From Rattus norvegicus (lineage: Eukaryota > Chordata > Mammalia > Rodentia > Muridae): DNA of 64,000 nucleotides. The DNA lies in NCBI RefSeq assembly GCF_036323735.1, contig NC_086037.1, positions 61,666,002-61,730,001 of the forward strand, given 5' to 3'. The notes under the pieces are model-generated. The model saw nothing but the letters and a program-made list of their open reading frames with translations. It did no database searches and was not told the DNA's origin. The translations under genes and the position numbers were made by a program. Within the stretch, counting starts at the first letter, position 1; each line of letters starts with the position of its first letter. Shown here piece by piece: positions 13,149 to 25,682 of the stretch.

Positions 13149-13162
13149 AAGAGAGGCATCAG

Positions 13163-15325
13163 TACAGCAGATATGAATCCAAAGGGACCCAGAAAAGAAA
13201 TACTTGCCCATCCATGAACAGCAAGAGATGGCCTCAATTCAAGGTGTCAATCCAAGGCTGGGACACCCAGCCCAGGTCTTCTTTAGAGAGGGATAACCCA
13301 TCTCACAGATGCAAGGAGGCTCTCTGCTGCCAAAACCACACAGATGTCACTCAAACGAGCTGCCTGCCCTATATCCTACAGAGCAACAACCTTCAGTACG
13401 GAATGGCTGGCACAGGGGTTCAAGAGCTCCACCCCCTTAAACCACCGGGAAGATGTTTCTGAAGAGTACCTTGACATTTACTAAGAAGTACTTAGCTGCC
13501 ACCTTGCTGTAGATGGTGATCTGTCTGGTCTCATCTCCCCAACATCCTTCCAGGCTTATCTCCAGAGAACAGTCTTCTAGATACCAACTAGATACGAGTG
13601 TCTACGCCGGTTTCTCTCCAGGCAACCCCATGGATGTAAAATGGATGGTGTGTATCTAATTGTACCAAGCCACAGAGGCTTCAGGATAAAGGCAGAGATG
13701 CCAAGGGTGGCTTTGTGTGTGCCTGCTATGAAGCAGCCCTGTCATATGCAGTTAACGGAGACTGGCTGCTCCCTATCCAGTCGTTAACCACACTGGTGAA
13801 TGGTGCCTTGATTTACCATGGGGGTCTTCTGCTATCTAATAAGTGTATTCAAGGTCCAGTGGCAGGCAGACTGGTAATCTCAATCACCAGGAACATCTCG
13901 AGGACTCTTCTCAGGAGAGGGACGAGTGTGTTATACACAGGTAAGGGAAGGCAGGCAGAAAGGAAGGCTGCAAGCGTGGACTTCCGATATTTTCAATTCA
14001 CTCCACGTTCGTTGAGTGGTTACTTAAGGGTACCATGTAACTAGCGAAGTCCCACAAGCTGGGGCTACAAACACAAATGATCTGGACATAGTCATTCTCT
14101 CTCTCTCTCTCTCTCTCTCACTGAGCCTGCTGCCTACAGGAAATAGTAGGATTCAATCATAGAGCCCTTTTCTCAATCAAGATGAACACATTTTGGTGTA
14201 GATGTCTTTTCTTAGATTAACTGACTACTTGGCTTTCTTACCATAAGGTTGAGGCAAGCAGTAAATTCTGGTATAAGAGCAAATGCTTTTAGTAAAACCC
14301 CAAAATATGTTAACCCATCCTCCTGAAACAGCCTTTGGTTCATCAACTACTTCCTGTGACTTGTTTGCTGATGCGTTAAGAGAATGACCTTGGGTCTTCT
14401 ATGAAAATTAGTTGGCTAAGTGGTATCCAGTTATGTTTAGTTTGGGTCGGTTTGGCCATGTGATCTTGCAATCTCACTGTATGGTTCGTTTCCATTGAAC
14501 CACGAGTCTCTGAGAATGGAAATCTCTTTGTGTGTTTGTCTGTTTCAAGGCTGGACTTATAACACCTAACCATAGTTCCCATCCCTTCCTTCTCTCAAAT
14601 AATCAAGACGGAAAGTCTTAGATGTGTCAATATACCCCAACAACACAGCACAAAAGTTTAACATGTCCCCTTGTTATCAAACAATTATTACACACTAGAA
14701 CATACACCAACCACCACCTCTGCCTTGAGTGACATGTGACTGGAGTGTGCTAGAGTCTATTTCCCATACAACTTTACATGAGAAGACATGGATAGGAACT
14801 ATTTTGATCACAGTGTGTGTGTGTGTGTCTGTGTGTGTGTGTGTGTTGTTGTTGTTGCTCTAAAAAGAAAAGTATATTTACTAGAAGTTTGAATATATGC
14901 CCAAAGACAGCAAAAATAAACATAGTATTTTGAGTTCCAGTCACAAGAAGAAAAGAGAAAGCAAGAAAAAGAAATTGACCCAACTCTGTTTTTCAACATT
15001 GAAAACTGTGGGGCAGAGCAGACCACAACCATATACGAATGTTGAATTTGTTTGTTTTCACTGACAATTTTTTTTTCATAATGATTTGACCAATAGTATA
15101 AGTATGACTTGTACGGTGATCCCACTTTGCCTCTCATCTTTAAAATAACACAAAAACAGAAGCTCTCAAAATACATATTTTGGTGATTACTCTGGGTCTT
15201 GGGATTTTAATTACCACATTCCAAAGAAGAATTTAAAAGACACCCGTGACTACAGAGTCCGTGTCCTGCATAGTTATGGGCACATAACTAACATATATTA
15301 TTTAACTGGTGGATTATTCAACAAG
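13163..15325. other. No recognised gene; short microsatellites only
   Basis: Holds a (CT)n run at about 14095-14119 and an imperfect GT/GTT tract at 14811-14860. The remainder shows no SINE boxes, LTR ends or coding similarity I can identify. Confidence 0.4.
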
Positions 15326-15329
15326 TAAC

Positions 15330-15532
15330 TGAGTTTTTTTAAGGAGTATGGGTATTTCGCCTGCACTTATATCTGTGTGCCACGTGCAGACCTGGTACCA
15401 TGAAGGCCAGAAGAGGGCATCAGATTCCCTAGCACTAGAACTACCATGATGTTTGTGAGACACCATGCAGGTGCTAAGAATCCTGGTCTCATCCAGTACA
15501 CTTAACCACTGAGCCATCTCTCCAGCCACCAA
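15330..15532 (-). mobile_element. B3-type SINE
   Basis: The plus strand ends with 'acttaaccactgagccatctctccagcc', the reverse complement of the B2/B3 5' end. Before it come 'gccagaagagggcatcagattccc' and 'gaactaccatgatgtttgtgaga' in reverse family order. The 3' tail is at about 15330. Confidence 0.8.
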
Positions 15533-16333
15533 TGGCTATTTTTTAAAATTAAACTCAACTGTAGATTTGTATTATCTCTATGGTTTGTTAGTAAAACCCC
15601 TAAGATGGTTTTAAAAAACACTAGGCTAAAGGTCAAGGACACGAAAATCAAGGAGGAAAATTCCCTGTTGATGAATCTGAGACTAAGGCAATGGCTCCTT
15701 GGTAGGGGGAAATCCTGATCCAGCAGTGAGTAACCTTGAGTCCCAGCCCCATAGATGTGCCCCTGAAGTGCATGCTGATAGTTCCCTGAGTTAAACATTA
15801 AGCAACTGAGTATGGTTAACACAATGATTCTAGGAGAGGTGAGGTAGCTGAAGTCAAGAGGAACCGATTTAGAAGAGACACTGGGTACTATATGAAGAGT
15901 CTTCTCAGGAGCCTGTTTCTGCTTTACACAGCATGGTCAGTGATGGGGCCTTTCATTGGAGCGGTGACCACTGGAGATACAGGCATCTACCCATAGGTTA
16001 AGGATAATGGCACCATATTGGAGGATGACAGTAATCTCAAGAAACAAGAACAGGTGGATAAGGATGAGAAGGACTACCGGACAATCTCCACCTTCAGCAG
16101 CCTCTTGAGACAAGGGATTGACTCAGGCAGCTCTGATTCTCAGACCCAAGACCTACCTGAGCTGAACTTCGGTGTCTCCCAAAGCTGTCATGAGACATAG
16201 CACAAGTAACTACAGTGAGATAGAGCATTTAAGTTGGTGGGCTCTAGCTGATACCAGGACCACTCAACTCTGAGCTCCTGAGACTGTGGCTTGCCCTTCT
16301 CTTTTATATACCTACACACACTTACACATACCT

Positions 16334-16374
16334 AGAGAGAGAGGAGGGAGGGAGGGAGAGAGAGGGAGAGGGAG

Positions 16375-16419
<45 letters not shown>

Positions 16420-16549
16420 AGAGGAGGAGGAGGAGGAGAAGGAAGAAGAAGGAGGAGGAGGAGAGGAAGAGGAGGAGGAGGACAAGGAGGAGGAGGAAGA
16501 GGAGGAAGAGGACAAGGAGGAGGAGGAAGAGGAGGAGGAGGAGGACAAG

Positions 16550-16584
<35 letters not shown>

Positions 16585-16758
16585 GGAGGAAGAGGAGGAA
16601 GATGAGGAGGAGGCGAAAAGGAGAAAAGAAAGGAGAAAAGGAGGAGGAGAAGAGGAGGAGGAAGATGAGGAGGAGGGGAGGAAGGAGATGATGATGATGG
16701 TGATGATGATGATGATGATGATGATGAGGAGGAGGAGGAGGAGGAGGAGGAGGAGGAA
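16334..16758. repeat. Polypurine tract: (GA)n, (GGA)n, (GAT)n
   Basis: About 425 nt are almost entirely purine on the plus strand. It opens with GGGA/GA repeats, moves into GGA/GAA units with a 30-33-bp higher period marked by 'gacaagg' at 16481, 16511 and 16544, then a (GAT)n run near 16686-16724, and ends in (GGA)n. Long Glu/Ser/Leu-rich open frames on both strands are by-products of this repeat, not genes. Confidence 0.97.
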
Positions 16759-17931
16759 AGGTATTTGAGGAAGCAATATAAGTGACCTATCTCCATTTAT
16801 AATGGTGGTCACCAAGGATCAAAAGTGAAAAGGCTCATCTAGCTGTGCACCACTATCGAGTGGCAGGAAGTAGAGAACAGAGTCACTTGGGCACATAAGG
16901 AAGAGGTTAATGGAAGGAACTGGATTGCCCATTGCAGAGCTGGTGAGGCAAATTAAAAAACAATCCACAGGGCAGGAGATCCACAGGAAGAGCAACTGGG
17001 ACTCTAGGACATGGGTTAACTTAATGGCCATTGGTGGGATTTCCACTTCTAGAGGCTTTAGGTTTAGCGTTAAGGTAAGTATGTAAGCCAATTAACTCAA
17101 GCACTGACTGCAATGGCCTCCCTTTCTTAAAGTCAACTGATTTGGGACTTTTAATCATAACCACAGAAGACCTTCACAGCAAAACCTAGATTGGTGTTTG
17201 GCCCCCAAAAACCTGGGAACTTAAGCCAGGGAAGCTACCACCTAACACTGATCATCATCTGTTAGCAGTATTGTCTGTTCTGTCCCCTCTGGCAAACATT
17301 GTTGCAGCAAAGAAGAAGAGTTCATCTCAAAGTCCCCAACTTAAATCTTTTCCTTGAGCCAACTTTACTTACTAGAAAGGCTCCGTAAGGCTGTATTATG
17401 CACGTTCAACTTTTTTTTTATTGGCTGCAAATGCTGTGTCTATTGGTTATTATAAATTATGATTCGTGTGCTAAGTATCTTTACCTATGAAGAGTATATT
17501 GTTTTAAAATAAATTACATCCTTAACGAAGGAGATTACAGAAGCGAATAGGAATGAGAAGAAAATACAGATCTGAAGGTTTATTTTAGATGAGCTTTATA
17601 GACTTGGCTATTGATCACAGGAGAGGGGAGAGATACAGAATTACAGAATTGGGTCTGGCTAGGCAGTGTCACTGTGAACAAGAGAGTGGATGACAGACTT
17701 TTGATATTTGATTGGTAGACTGAAGGTTGCTCCCAGGGTATTAACTGTGGATTGGAAGTCTGTTGTATGAATGAAAGTCGCCAAACAGAACAAATAAAGG
17801 GCAGGAGGAAGAGGGGGGAAAGAACACAAGAAGAAGAGAGCAGCTGCAAAAAGAAATGAGCAAAGCCAGGAGATTAGAGTTCTTGGTTGAATTATAGCCC
17901 TAGCCTTTTCTCCTGTTAAAATTACTGAAGA

Positions 17932-18146
17932 TGAGACTGAAGAGGTTTCTCAGTGGTTAGGAGCATTCAGTTTTCTTTCAGGGGGCTTTGGTTTGATTCC
18001 CAACACCCATCTCAAGAGGTTCACAACTGCTTGTCACTCCAACTCCAGAAACTCTAACACACTCTTCTGAACTCTGGTGGCACCTGCACTCATGTGCACA
18101 CGCCCATGCACACGTGCGTGAACATAAATAACTAAAAACGTTTTCT
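17932..18146 (+). mobile_element. B3-type SINE with target duplication
   Basis: It has a degraded B2/B3 head (agaggtttctcagtggttaggagca), a middle 'gattcccaacacccat', and a CA/GT-rich 3' part ending in an A-rich tail. The 12-bp repeat aattactgaaga flanks it at 17920-17931 and 18147-18158. Confidence 0.8.
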
Positions 18147-18159
18147 AATTACTGAAGAC

Positions 18160-21079
18160 ATCAGTAGAATATCAAAGGGTTCATAGGTCTTATGGAAAAT
18201 CACATCTAAGAAGATGAATCAATCAACCTGGACACAATAACCATTAAATCATCCAGAGCAGATAAGTACAGAACTAGGGGGACAGACATGGCTGGTCCCT
18301 CTTCCCATTTCATGCAAGTAGCACTCCCTGTCGCACTTAAGAGACGCCTATGAATGATGTGTCTGCATCTACATTCCCCACATCAGCATCAAGCTGAAAC
18401 CTTCTCACTCCCAGCATACTCAGTGGGACAGCAGCATCCCACAGCTGCCAATGATTTCTTAGTTACTCAGTCCAAGGACACTCCCAGTCACTCTCTTAAA
18501 TCTTCCACTGACTTCCACAACAGCAAACCCCTTTGTTTTCCTTTCACTTCTCTTCCTACACACAAGGCAAAGCCACTTTTTTTCTGTCTCTAAAATGACC
18601 ATTTTCCCATCATGGAACTGCTACTTAGCCTTGTGTTCTTTTCTTTGGTTTTCACTATGATTTGTGTACCAACGGCACTCAATTTGTATATTTATTCCAG
18701 TACTCAATCTGTCTCCATGCTAGGTACTACTTCTGAGCTCTGACTTTTGAGTACCTGCTGCAATGGGCATCTACACTTGGGTATTCCATGGGCCCTGACT
18801 CACTGCCCTTTCCACTGCTTCTACACTTCCTTCAAACAAAACTTCTCCCCAGGTTCCAGCATGAACTCAAAGGGTTAACAGAAACCTTGGGATTATCCCT
18901 CAACTCCTGCATCCATTTATCTCTATGCACTCTAAGCAAGTTTTGTTTTAGCAAGAGAAGGGACATTACAGCTAAAAACTGTACTTCCTACCAGGACTCC
19001 CTTGCAGCTAGGTATTCAGGCCAATGAGATGACAGCATAATTGCAATTGATTATTATTCCACTCAGCCCTCTGTCTTTCCTTTTTTCCTCTTCTGAAAAA
19101 GATGGCTAGAGTCCTATGATCAGACTGGATCATGAACTAACCTTGAGGACCAGACACCACAACTGAGGATGATGGGATAGAAATTAAAGGAACCTGACAC
19201 TTTGAGAACCTCACAGAGGGACAATACCAGCCTTTACTTCATATGAAAGAATGCATCATGTTTAAGCCACAAGTTATAGCATACTTCCGTTACACCTGCT
19301 ACATACAATCCTGACTGACAAGCAAACTGTGCTGACTCTCTTTAAATCTTCCAATCTTGCCCATTTCTCTTCACTCCCACTCAGCCACCATCATTTCTCC
19401 TTCCAGTCACCAAAACAGCATGCAGCAGTGTTAGACCTTGATTATGAATCAAGAGTAGTAAAAATATCTGTATTTTTCAAACTATCATTTCTCAGAATCT
19501 ACTCTGGAAAAAAGAGAGTATAAATAGTGATGTTTGTGGGTGGTCATAACAGCAGAATACAATGGCTTACAAATGGAATACGTCTAGATGCTCAATAACA
19601 GGGAATTGATTATCAAAAAAGTGATAGCTTCGGGAGAAAACTGATATTTCACTGAAATCACTATTGGGCAATGGTTTAAGTTTGGTCACATTCATTTCCT
19701 ACTTGAGTCTTTGAAGGCCATCACCTCCTCGATGAGACTTTCTCTCAGTCCCCCAACCTGGATCTCATACATCCATCAATATCCTCCTGGAAGCCTCATC
19801 TCCACTCATGCTCTCTCCACTGACTGAACTTCTGTTCTCTTACATTATCTCCCACTAGACCATAGACTTTTAGGAGACACTGCCATCATTTCCCTAGTAC
19901 TAGGCATATATTTGTTGGTCTATAAATATGAAATAATTAAGTAAATAAATAAATGGTGGTGCTATAAATTCAGTCAAACTAGATCCCCTTTCACCCTCCA
20001 ATAGAGATGTCAAAGCTGATTGCTTGTATCTGACAGTAAGACCTTCTATCAACATCTAAATGGAGTTGTTCTTTTAAAATGGTCAAGCTACAAGGACAGT
20101 TTTTATCACCCTTCAAGCATAGCTTGAAACAGCCTTATTCAGTAAGGAATAGCATAAAAACCTGCTTTAAATTAAGTTGATGGATCCCCACTGGAGAATC
20201 AAATACCTAGTCCATATTCATTAGATCCCAATATTCCAACTCAACTGGTATCATTCTTGGATGACATTATTTGCAGAGATTTAAGGAGTCCTATCTTTGA
20301 CAGAAAAGGTCCTCAGATATGACTGATTAATGGACAAATGACACCATTGTCACTAGGAAGTTGTATAGGTTGAGAGGCCATTTCTTCAACGTGGTAATAT
20401 TTTGAAGCAGTCAAGCTCTCTCACAAGGAAAGAGACTCAACAGTGGATGGAAACACTAGCATAAAGCTGGAACTGTGCTCAGTCGCCATATTGAAAATGA
20501 GTGGTAGTGCATATAAAGGCACCACCTTTATATTCGTGCTGACTGCATGGCGGAGCCAGAAAAAAACACATGGAAGGGCCGGAAGATACTGCTTTCCACT
20601 CAGGTGAATGAAGAAAGCTAAGCTATGGACCAGAGATAATTTGTCGAGAAACCATGTTTATCAGAAGGGAATGCCTTGGGCAATCTACAGAGAAACAAGG
20701 AATTGCCACCTCTACCAATACACTATGAAAGACCAACAGACTCATTGGGGGACCAGTCAGCATACTCCTATTCGATTTATTTAGGGCTTAGTTGATGCCG
20801 TGGGCTCTGGGTTGCATATATTTTCCATAATCTGCTTCAATACTGTTTTCATTCACAAGCTCTGCTACGTCTAATGTGTGACTTTGGAGAACACAGGGTC
20901 CACAGGTCTGCCACAGGGGAGAGACCCGTGTTCATTACTGTAGATTCCATTTGCAACTAAAGTCAATGTCTTTCAACAAAGGGAAAATGTTCTGTTGCTT
21001 TTTATTTGGAATGAAAATGTTTATTATATATACTGTGCAAATATACCTAAAATTGCACATACACAGCTCTGGACATAAG

Positions 21080-21080
<1 letters not shown>
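18160..21080. other. No recognised gene or repeat
   Basis: Balanced-composition intronic sequence. I saw no SINE boxes, LTR termini or long coding frame. Old repeats below recognition are possible. Confidence 0.35.

Positions 21081-21085
<5 letters not shown>

Positions 21086-21126
<41 letters not shown>
21086..21126. repeat. (CA)n microsatellite
   Basis: About 20 uninterrupted CA units. A shorter (CA)n of about 12 units lies at 22378-22401. Confidence 0.97.
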
Positions 21127-21129
<3 letters not shown>

Positions 21130-21474
21130 TTACAGCCATTTTTTGGAGATAGAAATTTAGGAAGCATCAACAAACACAGCCTGGCACAGAGATGTTATGA
21201 AGACCAACTCAATAACCATCATCTCGGCCGCTCCACTCAGAAAGCATCCTCTTTGAACATTTTTTTGCCAGCAAAGTAGGTACTTTGTCCTTCACGTCAA
21301 CTGATCAAGGGCAAGAGGTATTAGACACCAGTCAACAGCAAGGAAACCCACATGTGGACATTCAAATGCTGTCAACCCTTCCCAGGGAAGACCATTGGCT
21401 TCTCCAGACACACTTTTAGAGAAAAAAAAAACTGAGCCATCAAAGAACATGATAGGTGAGTAACCTCCTGTCAT

Positions 21475-22035
21475 GATGTGTGCCAGGTAGATCTTGTCAA
21501 CCTCCACACGAACTAGAAACACCTGGGAAAATGGAACCTCAGTAGAGGGACTGCCTTCATCAGACTGGTTTGTGGGCAAGCCTGCCAGGCATTTTCTTGA
21601 TTGATAATTAGTGTGGGAGAGCTAAGCCCAGTGTGGGTGGTTCCATTCCCCTGGGAAGATATCTGGTTGTATAAGAAAGCAGGTCAACACTCCTAGCCCA
21701 CGTAAAATATGGTTTATTGGTTCAAAGCTATAATAAGCTATTTTATGTGTACTCAAATATAATATTTAATTAAGGAAATACTACAACGCAGACTAAGGTG
21801 TCTTTTATTATTTCTTTTGCGGTCAGTAACTGCACTAAAGAAGGAAGAAGGGTTGATGCTGATCAAGCTGTAGGAAGCATTCCGCCATGTCTCTGCTTCA
21901 GTTCCTGCCTTGAGGTTCCTGCTTTGAGATCCTACGCTGGCTTCTCTCAGTGATGGATTGTGAAATGTGGAACTGTCTCTGTTCGTGAAAGTAGATTTGG
22001 CCAGTAGATTAATCTCAGCAACAGACACAAAATCA
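21475..22035 (+). mobile_element. MaLR-class LTR (sense), interrupted
   Basis: The left half carries 'gtgccaggtagatcttgtcaac', 'ctgccttcatcagactgg', 'cattttcttgattgataatt' and 'ttgtataagaaagcagg'. The right half (about 21841-22035) carries 'ctctgcttcagttcctgcc' and 'cagtgatggattgtgaa'. Together they follow the order of a murid MT-like LTR. About 145 bp of unrelated sequence (21690-21837) lies between them. Confidence 0.55.
21686..21837. repeat. Unnamed direct repeat, copy 1
   Basis: Shares about 70% identity with 23112-23266 in the same orientation, including 'tataatatt.aattaagg.aatac' and 'cggt.agtaactgc.ct'. It interrupts the LTR at 21475-22035, so it is probably a mobile sequence. Family not recognised. 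Confidence 0.6.
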
Positions 22036-22521
22036 GGGCATGATATTACTACCACCAGGAGACCACGAGCTGGGGACGAAAACTGTGTAACTCCCAGCTC
22101 TGTCTCCTGGACTGGGTCTTCGGTTCAGCGGTAAGAGCCATGAGTTAGTGAACATGTGAGGAGTTATAGAGCAGGGAAAAGATAATTGGTTTCCTTGTAC
22201 TGTGTCACAGATGATGTGTTCTTGACACCCAACCATCTTGGCAAATGGCTGACTGAACTCCAGGGGTGGCAAACTCTAAGACCTTCTGGATTCAGATTCA
22301 TTGTGTAAACATCTATAAGGATCATTGTGGAAAGATCCTTCTCCACATTGCTTTCATACATAACAAGGAAGCAAGGAACACACACACACACACACACACA
22401 CGTCTACACATGCCCTTGCGGCCTAGAACTGTATAACGGACCTGATGGCCCATAAGTTTTCTAGCACATCTGGGGGTGAAGGGACTTTTACATTTTATAT
22501 CCAGCCATATCTGGCTTAAGA

Positions 22522-22735
22522 AAATAGTTCTTAACCTGCAGTTTTCAACTTTGAGGGTCAAATGGCCCTTTCACAAGGACTGCATATCAGATATCCTGCA
22601 TATCAGATAAATATCTGATTCATAACAGTGGCAAAATTACAGTTATGAAGTAGCCACAAAAACAATTTTATGGTTGGTGCCACCATGTGAAAATGTATTA
22701 AAGGGTTGTGGCATTGGGAAGGTTGGGAACCACTG
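22522..22735. mobile_element. hAT-like non-autonomous DNA transposon (URR1-like)
   Basis: The right end reads 'ggttgggaaccactg', the reverse complement of the inverted terminal sequence cagtggttctcaacc. The left end is a decayed 'agttcttaacct'. The interior has the family text 'cataacagtggcaaaattacagttatgaagtag'. A second, split copy lies at 54556-55353. Confidence 0.6.
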
Positions 22736-23111
22736 GTGTAAACCATAGATCAATATTCAAAATCACCCTCGTATACATGATAACTAGAACGCATCAGAGA
22801 GGGAGAGGGCTCTGCTGTCAGGGAAATAGAACCGGGTGACCATCAAATCCAAATTTCAGAACTTCCTCTGGACCCGGGTCTCCTCACCAAGACTAAGGAG
22901 CATTGTCATGTAAAAAAGCTCATTTTCTGGTGTCTTTAAAGTTGGGCACCCAGCTTCTTAACAGAGCCCTTTGGGGGATGATTGCTTTTTATAGCAGGTG
23001 TCTAAAATCACCAAAGGGGCGGTGAATCTCTGCCACCCAAACACCATCCTCATCATAAAACGTCGAAGGCAATGTCACCAGGCACCCAGGTGGGATACAC
23101 GTTACAGAGAT

Positions 23112-23266
23112 TATCACTCCATGCCCACTCGGATACGGCTTATTGGCTAAAGGTTATGATGAGCCGTTCTATGCACACCCAGGTATAATATTGAATTAAG
23201 GGAATACCATCCTCTAGAAAGAGATATCTTTTTTATTCCTTTTACGGTTAGTAACTGCGCTGACTA
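23112..23266. repeat. Unnamed direct repeat, copy 2
   Basis: Partner of 21686-21837, about 1.43 kb downstream in the same orientation. Begins near 'atcactccatgcccac' and ends near 'gttagtaactgcgctg'. Confidence 0.6.
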
Positions 23267-23279
23267 TGCCCAGATCTAT

Positions 23280-25125
23280 TTTTTTTTAATCAATAGGCTG
23301 TTTTTAATGCACATGGCAATTTTACAGTTAGAAATGACATGGACGGAGGCACCCCTGGCACTTCTTGTTTTTTGAGCTAAACTTGAACAACCAATTAAGT
23401 CCACCGGTGTATGTTACGTAATGGAGGCTCGGGCTGTGACAATGTTGACACTGGTTATGTTCTCATAATACAATTTAGCCCTTCTGGTAATGGCTGTGCA
23501 AATAATCAGCCACGGAAAGACCATTTTATATCTCATACAATTACCTACCACCACGGAAGTAATTGTTATTATTGCCCTGCCTATTGAACTTCAATAAGCA
23601 CTCTTGAGTTGCTGAGGTAGTTCAAGGCCATTGCGTGGAGACTCCCATCTTCACAGACTCATCTGGTGACTATAATTACCAAGGTTAAGAACGGCGGTTT
23701 CAGATGAACATTAAACAAGAAATTATCCCCAGGAGGTCCAGAAGTTTCAGACTTTAAATGGGGGGGGGGGGGCGAAGCACTGACATCTCCTACAAGGTCC
23801 ACATCATGTCCTCAACAAGGCCACCACTCATCACCCGGGCCGTGTCAGCGGCTCTGAGACAACTCGCCATCGGTGAGAAAACTGACCTCAAGCGGATTGG
23901 TTTTGTTGTTAATCTGCATCCACTTTCTGCCAGTGTCCTGCTAGGACTGGTTGTGTACTTCCGGGGAACTCAGGCAAAGGTTTTCGCTTCACTATGTTTT
24001 AACTTTTGGTTTCGGAGACGGCTCTGCCATCTTGGAAAAAGATGGATGAGTCTGGATGGCCCGGTTACTACATCCTGTTGGTTTCTCACGAGTTTTCTCT
24101 CCCTCCTTGGCTTCTCCATCAGCACAAGGAGAAGGAAGGGCATAGAGTAAAGGAGGGGATAACTTATATCATTTAAAAAAAATGGGTCCCACCTGAGCCT
24201 GCTGGCTTATAACCCATCACTGGGGCCCGCCAAGCCCAGATTCATCCAGAAGGTTCTGGATACACAGGGAGTTGAGATGCCTACCAGCCTGTCCAGGAAG
24301 GCCCAGGGAACTAGCTTACAGTGGATGAATTACTACTGCGGTCTCTTACCCAAAATGTTAACTCAACTGTTTCTGGACTGCATGGAAATTTAGACAACGA
24401 CCTCAAGGATGACAGCCAGCTGTAGTGACAGCTTCATCCTGGAGGCTAGGGATGGACAGCCCATGCTGGCCCCTGACACTGGTTTCTTACAGTATCTGCA
24501 GGACTCCTGGTAGAAGGTGGCCAGTCCCTTTGGTTCTTTGTTCAGACCCTTCTCTTGAGAAGAACACCTCTTGGATGGCACCCTCCCCCTGGGATCAGTA
24601 GTGGCTTTTTATTTGTCCAGTAGTCCAAATCCCACACAAGAACTGTTGTGATCCCAAAGCCAGCTAAGCCCTCTCTCCCCAGAGACCACAGGTATTTCTC
24701 TGTTGTTCAAAAGATGGCAGATGGACGCCCTCTTTCAACATTTTGAGCCTGTTTCAAAATATCGAGTGCCCACTACTACCTGTGTGACCTTAGAGAGTCA
24801 AGTATGACCTCCCCTTAGTGTGCCAGAGGAGTTCTGGGAACTGGATTCACACCCATGTCCTCTGCTAAGTCTGACCACCCACATACAAGTTTCAGGCAAG
24901 CTTTCCTTCCACCTAGGGGCCCCTCTGCAGCCCCTCTTTCACCCTAAGAAGCATGACACCTCCCAAGCCCCTGCCAAGAGAGCTTCAGAGCCCAGAGAAG
25001 GGGGACTCTAGGCAGCAGGTGGGGGGAGGGGGCGGGCACTCAGTGGCCCCTGTGGAACTGCAAGAGTGGTGTCCCCAGAGCACCCCCTCCCCCGTGCCCC
25101 AGCACTCTTGTCCTTTCCATTCCCC
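23280..25125. other. No recognised gene; mostly unique sequence next to the CpG island
   Basis: 23280-23755 is free of recognisable repeats. A 13-nt G run sits at 23760-23772. A 130-codon open frame after it (to 24150) resembles no protein I know and has no supporting signals. The rest shows no recognisable features. Confidence 0.4.
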
Positions 25126-25682
25126 TCCCCAGGAGCCAGGCTCCGCTTTGATCACCCACCTTCTCCTCACCCAACCCACACCCGCGCACTCCCGGGGGCT
25201 CGACACCCCTAAATTGGGCCGTCCGCAGCGCGGGCCCCCCGCATTCCCTCGCACGTCCGGCGACTTTTTTTTTTTCTTTTTCCTTAATTTTTTTTTTACC
25301 TGTACTTTTTTTGCACACTCGGGGCGGCTCGTCGGGGCTGAGCAAGCACCTCCCCGGGACCGCTACCTTCCCTCCCTCCGCCCCGGCTCCGCCCGGCTTC
25401 CTCCTTCCCCTCTCCAAGGCCGCAAAGTAGATGGAGTAAGAGAGTGTGTGCGCGAGAGAAAGAGAAAGAGGGAGCGGGCGCCGCGGGAGGCGGCGGCGGG
25501 AGGCGCGCCCGGCCCCCGCCACCCTCCGGTCCCCGCCGCCACCCTCGGGTCCGCCACCACCCTCGAGTCCCCCAGCCGCCCTTCAATCCCCGGCGCCGCC
25601 ACCCGCGGGCTCAGGACTACGCTCGCACCAGCTCGGCCAGGCCCGGTTCCCTGGCGCCGCCCGCGCCCCGGCTTCTCCGTAC

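Larger units (their letters stand above)
1..25682 (-). other. Cdyl2: Start of intron 1 of Cdyl2 (inferred)
   Basis: The splice donor GTACGG read on the minus strand begins at 25682. Everything below that coordinate is therefore downstream of exon 1 and inferred to be intron 1. No second exon was found: no frame in 1-25682 resembles the chromodomain that follows MASGDLYE in CDYL2 proteins. This fits the known very long first intron of CDYL2. The interval is dominated by retroelements and microsatellites. Confidence 0.7.

Noticed and set aside
16286..16815. Open frames of 154-167 codons, Glu-rich on plus and Ser/Pro-rich on minus
   Set aside because: They are translations of the GGA/GA polypurine tract, open in several frames at once, with no domain or start context.
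23758..24150. 130-codon open frame after a G run
   Set aside because: No family resemblance, no conservation evidence, and it starts inside a mononucleotide repeat.
1..25682. Search for Cdyl2 exon 2 (chromodomain) within the window
   Set aside because: No frame shows VERIVDK or the aromatic-cage residues of the chromodomain. The exon must lie beyond the left edge.
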